Both the position numbers and the translations under genes were made by a program. From Muribaculaceae bacterium (GTDB lineage: Bacteria; Bacteroidota; Bacteroidia; Bacteroidales; Muribaculaceae), in the NCBI GenBank assembly GCA_029058745.1, contig JAIDXM010000086.1, positions 1 through 64,000 of the forward strand: a DNA stretch of 64,000 nt. The letters run 5' to 3'. Of this stretch, positions 42,454 to 51,220 are shown one piece after another. Numbering within the stretch: position 1 is the first letter of the stretch; each line of letters begins with the position of its first letter. The notes beneath the pieces were generated by a model. It was not told the DNA's origin. It made no database searches and saw nothing but the letters and a program-made list of their open reading frames with translations.

Positions 42454-43146
42454 TTGGATTTTATAAGACATCTCATAATTTCAATATCGATGATTGCCGC
42501 CGCATCAGGATGCCTCACTGCAAAAGCTCAGGAAGACTTCCGATTTGACGCAGGGGGAGGAATCGGCATGACAGGGTATCTGGGCGACGCCAACACATCA
42601 AACCTTTGGAGCTCCCCTTCATGGGACCTTGAGTGTCTCTTCAGATATATCGTCAATCCAAGGTGGGCCTTGAAGTCGAACCTTTATATAGGCAACCTGA
42701 ATGGCGACTCCTCGAAAATGACCAACATTTTCCCTTCCGATGAGACGTACAGATTCTCCACCACATTCTATGAGCTGGGAGAAATGGCTGAATTCAATTT
42801 CTTCAACTATGGAATGGGGGAATATTACAGAAAACTGAAACGCTTCTCTCCATACATCACGGCGGGTCTGGGAATCACACTTTGGTCTGTGGAAGGGAAA
42901 ACAGGTGCGGCACTCTCCATCCCTTTGGGAATAGGATTCAAATATAAACCATCCCGGCGTCTCAACCTCGGACTGGAGTTCCTTATGAAAAAGACTTTCA
43001 CCGACCGTCTTGACGGTCCCGCGCTCGACGACCCAATCGGCATTGAAAGCTCTTTTATGAAGAACACCGACTGGTATTCTACCCTCACGTTCACCGTGAG
43101 CTACGAATTCAGCAAACGTTGCGCCGTATGTAACTATAAAGATTGA
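42454..43146 (+). CDS. DUF6089-like outer membrane beta-barrel protein
   Basis: 230 aa from TTG start; GGGIGMTGYLGDANTSNLWSSPSWDLECLFRYIVNPRWALKSNLYIG. Confidence 0.75.
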   Translation: MDFIRHLIISISMIAAASGCLTAKAQEDFRFDAGGGIGMTGYLGDANTSNLWSSPSWDLECLFRYIVNPRWALKSNLYIGNLNGDSSKMTNIFPSDETYRFSTTFYELGEMAEFNFFNYGMGEYYRKLKRFSPYITAGLGITLWSVEGKTGAALSIPLGIGFKYKPSRRLNLGLEFLMKKTFTDRLDGPALDDPIGIESSFMKNTDWYSTLTFTVSYEFSKRCAVCNYKD

Positions 43147-43153
43147 CAACAAC

Positions 43154-43915
43154 ATGGACGACCTTCAAAAAAAAATAGATTCTCTCGACAAGGAACGCAT
43201 ACCCGTCCACGTGGCTATGATTATGGACGGCAACGGACGCTGGGCTAAGAAAAAAGGGTTTATCCGTAGCGACGGACATGCCGAAGGAATCTCTACTGTC
43301 CACCGCGTCACCAAGATGTCGTCGGATTTGGGCGTGAAATACCTGACCCTATACGCTTTCTCGACAGAAAACTGGAACCGTCCATCCGACGAGGTGGCTA
43401 CATTGATGTATCTTATCGGATGGGCCATCGAACGCGAATTGCCGGAGCTCCTGCGCAATAACGTGCACATCCATCTGCTCGGAGACATCGACAGGATTCC
43501 TGAAGAACCACGGCAACGTCTATTCTACGCACGCGACGCTTCCGCGCATTGCACAGGGATGCAACTCAACATATGCCTTAGCTATTCTTCCCGGTGGGAA
43601 ATAACCGAAGCCGCCAGGAAACTCGCGAGGAAAGTGGCAGCCGGAGAGATTTCTCCCGAAGACATATCGGAAGAGGACATCTCCTCAAATCTCACCACTT
43701 CTGGCATCCCGGACCCCGACCTGCTTATCCGCACCGGCGGAGAGCAACGTGTGTCGAACTATCTCCTGTGGCAGATAGCATATAGCGAGCTGTATTTCAC
43801 CCCGGTGCTTTGGCCCGACTTCTCTAACGAGGAGTATCTCGATGCCATCATTGATTTCCAGAACCGCGAACGCAGATTCGGGAAGACGAGTGAACAAGTC
43901 CAGAATAACGAATAA
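43154..43915 (+). CDS. uppS: Isoprenyl transferase (undecaprenyl diphosphate synthase)
   Basis: 253 aa; HVAMIMDGNGRWAKKKGFIRSDGHAEG; LLIRTGGEQRVSNYLLWQIAYSELYF. Confidence 0.96.
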   Translation: MDDLQKKIDSLDKERIPVHVAMIMDGNGRWAKKKGFIRSDGHAEGISTVHRVTKMSSDLGVKYLTLYAFSTENWNRPSDEVATLMYLIGWAIERELPELLRNNVHIHLLGDIDRIPEEPRQRLFYARDASAHCTGMQLNICLSYSSRWEITEAARKLARKVAAGEISPEDISEEDISSNLTTSGIPDPDLLIRTGGEQRVSNYLLWQIAYSELYFTPVLWPDFSNEEYLDAIIDFQNRERRFGKTSEQVQNNE

Positions 43916-43928
43916 TTCCACTTTTAGA

Positions 43929-46592
43929 ATGAAAGATCTGCTGAAGATTTCATTAATCTCCATAATGCTCACCGGCGCGGCCTCCGCCAGTGCCGATGTC
44001 CCCGCCCCGGCTCTCCAGGGCGACACAATATTCAACCCCGACGTGATTTACTCCCCGATTCCCCGTTCCTACGAAATCGCCGGCATCAATGTCGAAGGCA
44101 TCAACCATGTAGATGATTACGTGATTATCGCAAACTCCGGATTGTCGCTTGGTGAACGGGTTGACATTCCCGGCGACGCCATTACCAATGCCACCAAACG
44201 CCTGTGGCGTCAGGGTCTTTATTCCAGAGTGAACATAACCGCCGACAAGATTTTAGGCGACAAGGTGTGGTTGACAATACATCTGCTGCAACAGCCGAGA
44301 ATGTCGGAGATGCGCTTCGAGGGAGTTAAGGGAGGCGAGAAAAAAGACATCTCAGAAAGGCTCTCGATGGTGCCGGGACAGCAGATCACTCCCAACATCG
44401 TGGCAAGGGCCACCCAAATTATAAAGGACTATTATGGCGCGAAAGGGTTCAAGAACGCCGTTGTCAACATCAAGCAGGTCCCTGACCTTTCAAAAGACAA
44501 TCAGGTGTTTCTTGATGTCAACGTTGACCGTCACAACAAGGTGAAAGTCCATAAGATTTATGTAGATGGCAATGAAGTGCTCTCCGACCGCAAAGTCAAA
44601 GGGGCAATGAAGAAAACCAATGAGAACGGCAACATCCTCAACCTCTTCAAGCAGAAAAAATTCGTTGACTCCGACTATAAGGACGACAAGAAACGAATCA
44701 TCGACAAATATAACGAGCTTGGCTATCGCGACGCAAGGATTGTCAAAGACAGTGTGGTGAGATATGACGACAAGACGGTCGATGTATTCCTTGAAGTGGA
44801 GGAAGGAAAGAAATACTACATCAGCGACATCCGATGGGTTGGAAACACGATATATCCCACAGACTACCTCAGCAATGTGCTCGGTATTTATCCTGGCGAT
44901 GTCTATAACCAGAAACTCCTCGAAAAACGTACAAGAGAGGATGACGACGCTGTCAGCAACATATATCTCGACAACGGCTATCTCTTCTTCAACCTCGTGC
45001 CCATCGAGGAAAATATCTCCGGAGACAGCATTGCACTCCAGATGAGGGTCATCGAGGGTCCGCAGGCTAAAATCAACAAAGTCGTGATTAACGGCAACGA
45101 CCAGCTGTTCGAAAAGGTGATACGCCGTGAGTTACGTGTGCGTCCGGGCGACCTGTTCTCAAAAAGCGACCTCGTGCGTTCGGTACGTGAGATTGCCGCT
45201 TCCGGACATTTCAACCCCGAGACTATTGACCCGCAGGTGGAACCGAATGAAAGCGACGGAACCGTTGACCTCGTCCTCAACCTTGAGAGCAAGGCCAACG
45301 ACAAGGTGCAGCTCTCTTTCGGATGGGGACAGACCGGCGTGACCGGCCAGGTGGCCCTATCTTTCTCCAATTTCTCAATCAAGAATCTCTTCAACCCTGG
45401 TTCCTACCGTGGCATAATCCCGCGTGGCGACGGTCAGACTTTCTCCATCTCTGCACAGACCAACGCCAAATATTACCAGAGCTACAGCATCTCCTTCTTC
45501 GACCCCTGGCTTGGAGGAAAACGCCCCAACTCATTCTCCGTGAGTCTTGACTACAGCCGCTCCACTGGCATCAACTCCGCGTTCTACAATCAGTCATGGA
45601 TGAACAACGGCTACCTCAACGGACTCTACAATTATTATGGTTCGTATGGCTACAACAACTCATCCTACTACTACCAGAACGCCTACGACCCCAACAAGGT
45701 GTTGCAGATGGCAGGTGTCAGCGTAGGCTTCGGCACACGCCTCACATGGCCCGATGACTATTTCCAGTTCCAGGCATCGCTTGCCTACCGCTGGTATTAC
45801 CTCAAGAACTGGGAGTATCTGTATTATATGAACAATGGCATCTCCAACTCTCTGACACTCGGCCTGTCGCTCTCAAGGTCGAGTATCGACCAGCCGATTT
45901 ATCCGCGTCGTGGTTCACAGTTCACTGTCAACCTGACCATGACACCCCCGGCATCCCTATTCTCTAAAAACAAGAACTGGGCAGAGCTCGCACGCCTCTC
46001 CTCCCGTTCCAACACAAACACGGAACAGCGTGAAGCCGCGTCAAAGGAACTGTACAAATGGATTGAATATTACAAGATTAAATTCAACAGTAAGACCTAT
46101 ACCCCCCTCACAAATCCGGACGGACAATGGACTCTCGTATTGATGACCCGCGCCGACTTCGGTCTTCTTGGTTCCTGGAACAAAAATATCAAGACTCCAT
46201 TCGAGACCTTCTATTTCGGAGGCGACGGTATGTCGGGAAGCTACACATACGCTACTGAGACTATCGCGATGCGCGGTTACGAGAACGGACAGTTCACCCC
46301 TTGGGGATATGAAGGATACGCATATGGACGCTTCGGCATGGAGCTACACTTCCCTTTCATGCTACAGCCGGCAACAACCATATACGCCCTCGCATTCGCA
46401 GAAGCGGGAAACTGCTGGACCTCCGTAAAAGACTTCTCCCCGTTCAACCTCAAGAGAAGCGCCGGTGTCGGCATACGTCTCTATCTCTCGATGCTCGGAT
46501 TCCTCGGCATCGACTGGGGTTACGGTTTCGACAAGGTGTGGGGCACACGAGGCGGAAGCCAGCTTCACTTTGTGCTCGGACAGGAATTCTAA
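43929..46592 (+). CDS. bamA: Outer membrane protein assembly factor BamA
   Basis: POTRA repeats plus C-terminal barrel (FGMELHFPFML...GTRGGSQLHFVLGQEF); start MKDLLKISLISIMLTGAASASA preferred over 43842. Confidence 0.95.
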   Translation: MKDLLKISLISIMLTGAASASADVPAPALQGDTIFNPDVIYSPIPRSYEIAGINVEGINHVDDYVIIANSGLSLGERVDIPGDAITNATKRLWRQGLYSRVNITADKILGDKVWLTIHLLQQPRMSEMRFEGVKGGEKKDISERLSMVPGQQITPNIVARATQIIKDYYGAKGFKNAVVNIKQVPDLSKDNQVFLDVNVDRHNKVKVHKIYVDGNEVLSDRKVKGAMKKTNENGNILNLFKQKKFVDSDYKDDKKRIIDKYNELGYRDARIVKDSVVRYDDKTVDVFLEVEEGKKYYISDIRWVGNTIYPTDYLSNVLGIYPGDVYNQKLLEKRTREDDDAVSNIYLDNGYLFFNLVPIEENISGDSIALQMRVIEGPQAKINKVVINGNDQLFEKVIRRELRVRPGDLFSKSDLVRSVREIAASGHFNPETIDPQVEPNESDGTVDLVLNLESKANDKVQLSFGWGQTGVTGQVALSFSNFSIKNLFNPGSYRGIIPRGDGQTFSISAQTNAKYYQSYSISFFDPWLGGKRPNSFSVSLDYSRSTGINSAFYNQSWMNNGYLNGLYNYYGSYGYNNSSYYYQNAYDPNKVLQMAGVSVGFGTRLTWPDDYFQFQASLAYRWYYLKNWEYLYYMNNGISNSLTLGLSLSRSSIDQPIYPRRGSQFTVNLTMTPPASLFSKNKNWAELARLSSRSNTNTEQREAASKELYKWIEYYKIKFNSKTYTPLTNPDGQWTLVLMTRADFGLLGSWNKNIKTPFETFYFGGDGMSGSYTYATETIAMRGYENGQFTPWGYEGYAYGRFGMELHFPFMLQPATTIYALAFAEAGNCWTSVKDFSPFNLKRSAGVGIRLYLSMLGFLGIDWGYGFDKVWGTRGGSQLHFVLGQEF

Positions 46593-46629
46593 TGAACTTA
46601 TTCTCCGCGACTTTCGTTTAAATCATGTC

Positions 46630-46683
46630 TGAAGTTAAAATCTGTTGCCCTCCCTCCCGGTGTCGGCTCAGATTTTAACTTCA
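46630..46683. other. Inverted repeat between bamA and ompH
   Basis: TGAAGTTAAAATCTG ... CAGATTTTAACTTCA, perfect 15-bp arms; no T-tract directly after. Confidence 0.75.
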
Positions 46684-46751
46684 ATTGACAAAAACCGATT
46701 TAAACTATAACCGCCGGCTACGGTCAAAATGTAAATTTAACAGACGAGAAT

Positions 46752-47267
46752 ATGAAAAAGATAATACTTTCATTGTTTTTGGCGGTCTGCGCGTTCACAA
46801 TGGCGTCCGCACAAAAATTCGCCCTTGTGGATATGGACTATATCCTCCGCAATGTGCCAGCCTATGAGATGGCAAACGAACAGCTAAACCAAGCCTCTCA
46901 GCGATGGGAAAAGGAGGTGAACCAGCTTTCTCAGCAGGCTGAGAACATGTATAAGAACTATCAGAGCGAAATGGTGTTCCTCACCGACGACCAGAAAAAG
47001 AAACGTGAGGAGGAGATTGTGACAAAAGAGAAACAGGTCACCGACACCCGCTACAAATATTTCGGACCTGAAGGGGAACTTTTCAAGATGCGGCAGTCTC
47101 TTATGAAGCCAATCCAGGAGGATGTATATAACGCAGTGAAAGCCGTAGCCGAAGAGAAAGGATACCAGACCATTTTCGACCGGGCTTCATCGCAAAGCAT
47201 CGTATTCGCGTCTCCCCGCATAGATGTCAGCAATGAAGTGCTTGCAAAATTGGGTTATTCCAAATAA
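46752..47267 (+). CDS. OmpH/Skp family periplasmic chaperone (copy 1)
   Basis: 171 aa; signal peptide then AQKFALVDMDYILRNVPAYEMANEQLNQASQRWEKEVNQL. Confidence 0.93.
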   Translation: MKKIILSLFLAVCAFTMASAQKFALVDMDYILRNVPAYEMANEQLNQASQRWEKEVNQLSQQAENMYKNYQSEMVFLTDDQKKKREEEIVTKEKQVTDTRYKYFGPEGELFKMRQSLMKPIQEDVYNAVKAVAEEKGYQTIFDRASSQSIVFASPRIDVSNEVLAKLGYSK

Positions 47268-47331
47268 TTTAAGTAACTTTGCATGCAGAAGGGCATCCCT
47301 CTCCTCTTTCCCTGATTTTTAGCAATTAATT

Positions 47332-47865
47332 TTGAACAAAAATAACAAACCGACAGCAATGTTTAAGAAAATTTTGTTAGTGGCGGCTCTGCTCATTCCG
47401 ATGCTGGCTTCCGCACAGTCCCTTAAAATCGGACTCGTTGACCAGAACGAAATCATCTCGAAAATGCCTGAAACCACCGAGGCCGGAAAAAAAGTGGACG
47501 AGATTTCTAAGAAGTATGAGAGCGAATACATGAAACTCAACGATGAGATGAAACGCCTCTACGATGAAATCAGCAATATGAAGGAGGATGAACTCCCTGC
47601 AATCCGCGAGCGTAAGACACGCGACTTCACAGACCACCAGGTAAAGGTGCAGCAGTTCCAGGAAACTGCGATGCAGGAGATTCAGAGAATGCAACAGGAG
47701 CTCATGGCCCCCATCGTGCAGAAAGTGCGCAGCGCAATCGAGTCTGTTGGCAAAGAGGGCGGATTCTCTCTCGTGCAGGACAAAAACCCGCAAATCACGA
47801 TTTATTTCGACGCTCCAGTCATCGACATCACAAACGATGTGAAAGCTAAATTGGGAATCAAATAA
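47332..47865 (+). CDS. OmpH/Skp family periplasmic chaperone (copy 2)
   Basis: 177 aa; SAQSLKIGLVDQNEIISKMPETTEAGKKVDEISKKYESEY. Confidence 0.93.
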   Translation: MNKNNKPTAMFKKILLVAALLIPMLASAQSLKIGLVDQNEIISKMPETTEAGKKVDEISKKYESEYMKLNDEMKRLYDEISNMKEDELPAIRERKTRDFTDHQVKVQQFQETAMQEIQRMQQELMAPIVQKVRSAIESVGKEGGFSLVQDKNPQITIYFDAPVIDITNDVKAKLGIK

Positions 47866-47883
47866 TATCCAATACATCCACAC

Positions 47884-47914
47884 ATAAAAGCGGGTCCTAT
47901 GGTCCCGCTTTTAT
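47884..47914 (+). terminator. Terminator after ompH copy 2
   Basis: ATAAAAGCGGG tcctatggt CCCGCTTTTAT. Confidence 0.8.
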
Positions 47915-47927
47915 TATTGTCACAATT

Positions 47928-48746
47928 ATGTCTATAGGAATTTTTGACTCCGGATACGGAGGACTCACCATTCTCAAGGAAATCCGCAAACGACTGCCTG
48001 AATACGACTACATCTATCTCGGCGACAACGCAAGGGCACCTTATGGCTCCCGCTCTTTCGATATAGTCTATGACTTCACGCTGCAGGCCGTAAAGGAACT
48101 CTTCGCACGCGGATGCCACCTCGTGATTCTTGCCTGCAACACTGCTTCGGCCAAAGCCTTGAGATCAATACAGCAGAACGACCTCCCCGCAATCGACCCT
48201 GCAAGACGTGTGCTCGGAGTGATTCGCCCCACGGTTGAGGCACTCCCTTCAATGTCAAAATCCGGACATATAGGACTGTTCGGGACTCCGGGGACTGTCG
48301 CAAGCCATTCCTACGACATGGAACTGACAAAAATGAACCCTGAGATGACCCTTACGGAACAGGCGTGCCCGATGTGGGTGCCTCTCGTGGAGAACAATGA
48401 GGCTTCTTCTCCGGGAGCCGACTACTTCGTAAAGAAATATATCGACATGTTGCTCGAAGCCGATCCGTCGATAGACACTGTCGTGCTCGGATGCACCCAC
48501 TATCCTATACTGATGCCGAAAATTAGGGAACACGTCCCGGCAGAAATAAATGTGGTGGCTCAGGGAAATCTTGTGGCTGAAAGCCTGGCTGACTATCTTA
48601 GAAGACATCCCGAAATGGAATGCAGATGCGAGAAGAACGCTTCGATACAGTACCTTACCACTGAAAGTCCTGAAAAATTCGACGCACTCGCCTCCCTGTT
48701 CATCGGTGAGAAAGTGATTTCCTCCCGCGTAAACCTGCCCAACTAA
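47928..48746 (+). CDS. murI: Glutamate racemase
   Basis: 272 aa; SIGIFDSGYGGLTILKEIRKRLPEYDYIYLGDNARAPYG; LACNTASAKALR; VLGCTHYPIL. Confidence 0.97.
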   Translation: MSIGIFDSGYGGLTILKEIRKRLPEYDYIYLGDNARAPYGSRSFDIVYDFTLQAVKELFARGCHLVILACNTASAKALRSIQQNDLPAIDPARRVLGVIRPTVEALPSMSKSGHIGLFGTPGTVASHSYDMELTKMNPEMTLTEQACPMWVPLVENNEASSPGADYFVKKYIDMLLEADPSIDTVVLGCTHYPILMPKIREHVPAEINVVAQGNLVAESLADYLRRHPEMECRCEKNASIQYLTTESPEKFDALASLFIGEKVISSRVNLPN

Positions 48747-48753
48747 AAACAAA

Positions 48754-49011
48754 ATGAAAATCGAAGACATCAAAAAGCTCCCTGCTGAAGAGGCCGTGGC
48801 CGCTCTCGACCAATATATCTCCATCAATCCACAGAGCGATGAGGCTTTTTTTATCAGAGGAATGAGACACTGGGCCTTGTCGCACAGGTCGCTGGCAATC
48901 AACGACTATCTCGCGGCAATCCGAATCAACCCCGAAAGTCCTGCCGTAGAAGCCCTACGGAATGCCAACGACATTCTCGACTACTACAACCCAGACCTCA
49001 TCAATCCGTGA
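48754..49011 (+). CDS. Small TPR-like protein
   Basis: 85 aa; SDEAFFIRGMRHWALSHRSLAINDYLAAIRINPESPAVEAL. Confidence 0.75.
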   Translation: MKIEDIKKLPAEEAVAALDQYISINPQSDEAFFIRGMRHWALSHRSLAINDYLAAIRINPESPAVEALRNANDILDYYNPDLINP

Positions 49012-49017
49012 GATTAC

Positions 49018-49437
49018 TTAATGGGTCTCCCAAGGGAATGTCGTATGGGGACGCGAGCTGAGAAATGCTGCGGATGCCGACACACTGTGCAACTTCAAAT
49101 CGGCGGATGCCGTTCGAGATGAGACACGTTCCGGCATCGAGCTATAGAGCATCAGCGGACGCTCTCGACTCCAACCTTTGTTGTGGTTGCGCACATATAG
49201 CTTTGCAAGCCCTCTGCGTCCGTATGTGAGGTGACGCAACTCCCCGATGACCTCCGACAGGCTTGACACCTGACTTGTCATGAACTCCGCAAGCGTCTCG
49301 CCTCCCATCGTCAAACGGGCAAAGATACGGTCGCCATATTCAATATGGTTTCTCATCCCTTCAAGTTCCCCCATGATTCCTGCGGCATGGCGTTTCCCTA
49401 CTACGCCGGCAGCCTCGAATTTTCTAATCTCATCCAT
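49018..49437 (-). CDS. Hypothetical protein
   Basis: 139 aa; no family recognised; minus-strand TAAATTTG (49458-49465) just upstream supports expression. Confidence 0.6.
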   Translation of the reverse strand: MDEIRKFEAAGVVGKRHAAGIMGELEGMRNHIEYGDRIFARLTMGGETLAEFMTSQVSSLSEVIGELRHLTYGRRGLAKLYVRNHNKGWSRERPLMLYSSMPERVSSRTASADLKLHSVSASAAFLSSRPHTTFPWETH

Positions 49438-49596
49438 AGCTTTTCATAATTTTAATGCAAATTTACCATCTTGCACTGCCAATCAATTGCACTAAAATGT
49501 TAAAATAGATTTAATCAACCGTTATAACGGATAAATCAGCTATCTTTGCAAAAAGAAAACAGCGTTCCATCCGAAGGATAACCGCTATAGTGAGTT

Positions 49597-49681
49597 GCAG
49601 GAATGGTGGAATGGTAGACACGAAGGACTTAAAATCCTTTGGCCTTTACCGGCTGTGTGGGTTCGAGTCCCACTTCCTGTA
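49597..49681 (+). tRNA. tRNA-Leu (anticodon TAA)
   Basis: Acceptor GCAGGAA/TTCCTGT, anticodon loop CTTAAAA flanked by AAGGA/TCCTT, long variable arm, GGGTTCGAGTCCC T-arm; CCA not encoded. Confidence 0.95.
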
Positions 49682-49732
49682 CGAAATAAGGGGTGGCAAT
49701 CATGATGATTGCCACCCCTTATTTCGTACAGG
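49676..49732. terminator. 57-bp hairpin (27-bp perfect arms, 3-nt loop) overlapping the tRNA-Leu 3' end
   Basis: cctgtacgaaataaggggtggcaatca tga tgattgccaccccttatttcgtacagg; lies between tRNA-Leu (+) and the end of the FadL-like gene (-). Confidence 0.85.
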
Positions 49733-49740
49733 ACAATATG

Positions 49741-51066
49741 TCAGAACGACAACGACACTCCTATGGAGCCGACAAGCGCATGAAGCCTGTAGTCGGCAGT
49801 GAAAGTCTCTGGCTGTCCGGTCAGTATGTTGACTGATGTATATGATGCGTTATCTTCGCCTGTGCCTGCTATATACATGAAACCCGCATTTATGCCGAGG
49901 TTCGGCAGTGGACGGAATGTAAACCCGACCGTAGGCTCAATCTTTGTCATCCCAGGAGTCTCCGGATTGTAATATTCCTTATCGCATGGAGAGAAATCGA
50001 CTGCCAGACCCGCACGCACATCGAAACGAGGCGTCAGCTTCCATTCCACACCTCCCTTCAAAAGCCAGGAATCATGGTAATTTTTCTCAAGATGCTGGTC
50101 GAACTGCGACGCGCCCTTGAAGGATATGTCAAGATTCTTATAAGCGCTCCAGAATGTAAACTGGGCATCCACGGTGGCCGTGACACGGTCATTGTGCCAT
50201 GCTCCTCCGAATCCGAACACCGCAGGACACGGCATCTCTGCCGAGAACTCTGTCTTGGAGATTCCGTCAAGTTTCGACGACAGGAGACCGAGAATCACCG
50301 GGTCAGAAGTGGCATAGCTCACCTCTGTCTTCCCAGCCTTGACCTTTAGCATGCTCTTCGAACGGAAATTAACTCCGGCTGTCACATGCTCGGATATGTC
50401 ATACATAGCGCCAAGATTGACTCCGAACGCAACTCCGGCCTTTCCGTCAAGCACTACCGAGGCGGGAGTTATCTCTCCGAACCTCACATCACTTCCCATA
50501 GCGCCAAGCATCCCGTCGAGTTGCGTGCCTGTAATCAGCCCTTTATGGAGATTCACCGTACCCCACGTCATCGTCAACCCTGCGCCGACTGACAATCCCG
50601 GCAATACTCTCCACGACAATGTGGGCTGCACAGTAAACGCGGCGAGCTTCACACTCTGGTTCAATGTCGCGCCAGGCCAGTTGTCCGTCCAGTTTATCGA
50701 ACTTCCGGCAGGTGTATATACTCCGATACCGGCCTTCAGATTATCCAAGATACGGTAAGCCCCGAAAACTCCGAACGGAGTCGATACATCATTGTCTGTC
50801 TTATATTCCTTCCCTCCAATCCGGGCATATGCCGTGGGAGAAATCGCGTTGAATGACCCGGACGCTTCTACACGGCTCTCCATAAAAGCCATTCCGGCAG
50901 GATTGAAAAACTGGCTCTCGGCACCAAGCTTCAAAGCGAAACCCGTGTGTCCCATGCCAAGCTGACGGCTGCTGATTGTATTCACCTGATAACCCTCTGC
51001 CATAACTGCGGCAGAGAAAAACAGCAACGCTGCCGCAAGCACTCCGCCTCTTGTGGAAATTCTCAT
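49741..51066 (-). CDS. OmpP1/FadL/TodX family outer membrane transport protein
   Basis: 441 aa; signal peptide; EGYQVNTISSRQLGMGHTGFALKLGAESQFFNPAGMAFMES. Confidence 0.92.
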   Translation of the reverse strand: MRISTRGGVLAAALLFFSAAVMAEGYQVNTISSRQLGMGHTGFALKLGAESQFFNPAGMAFMESRVEASGSFNAISPTAYARIGGKEYKTDNDVSTPFGVFGAYRILDNLKAGIGVYTPAGSSINWTDNWPGATLNQSVKLAAFTVQPTLSWRVLPGLSVGAGLTMTWGTVNLHKGLITGTQLDGMLGAMGSDVRFGEITPASVVLDGKAGVAFGVNLGAMYDISEHVTAGVNFRSKSMLKVKAGKTEVSYATSDPVILGLLSSKLDGISKTEFSAEMPCPAVFGFGGAWHNDRVTATVDAQFTFWSAYKNLDISFKGASQFDQHLEKNYHDSWLLKGGVEWKLTPRFDVRAGLAVDFSPCDKEYYNPETPGMTKIEPTVGFTFRPLPNLGINAGFMYIAGTGEDNASYTSVNILTGQPETFTADYRLHALVGSIGVSLSF

Positions 51067-51220
51067 ATTGTCTTTGTTGTTTTAACTTCTTCGCCGACAA
51101 AGTTAACACTATTCCGACAAATATCCAAATTCTTCTTTTTAGTTGTTCTATTTTTCCTATTTTACATTCTATCCTTACTTTATAAAAGACAAGACGACAT
51201 TAGCGTTGTAATTTTGCGAG

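Noticed and set aside
46752-47865. Tandem ompH/Skp genes as an unusual duplication
   Set aside because: Two OmpH-like genes after bamA and before murI is a familiar Bacteroidales arrangement.
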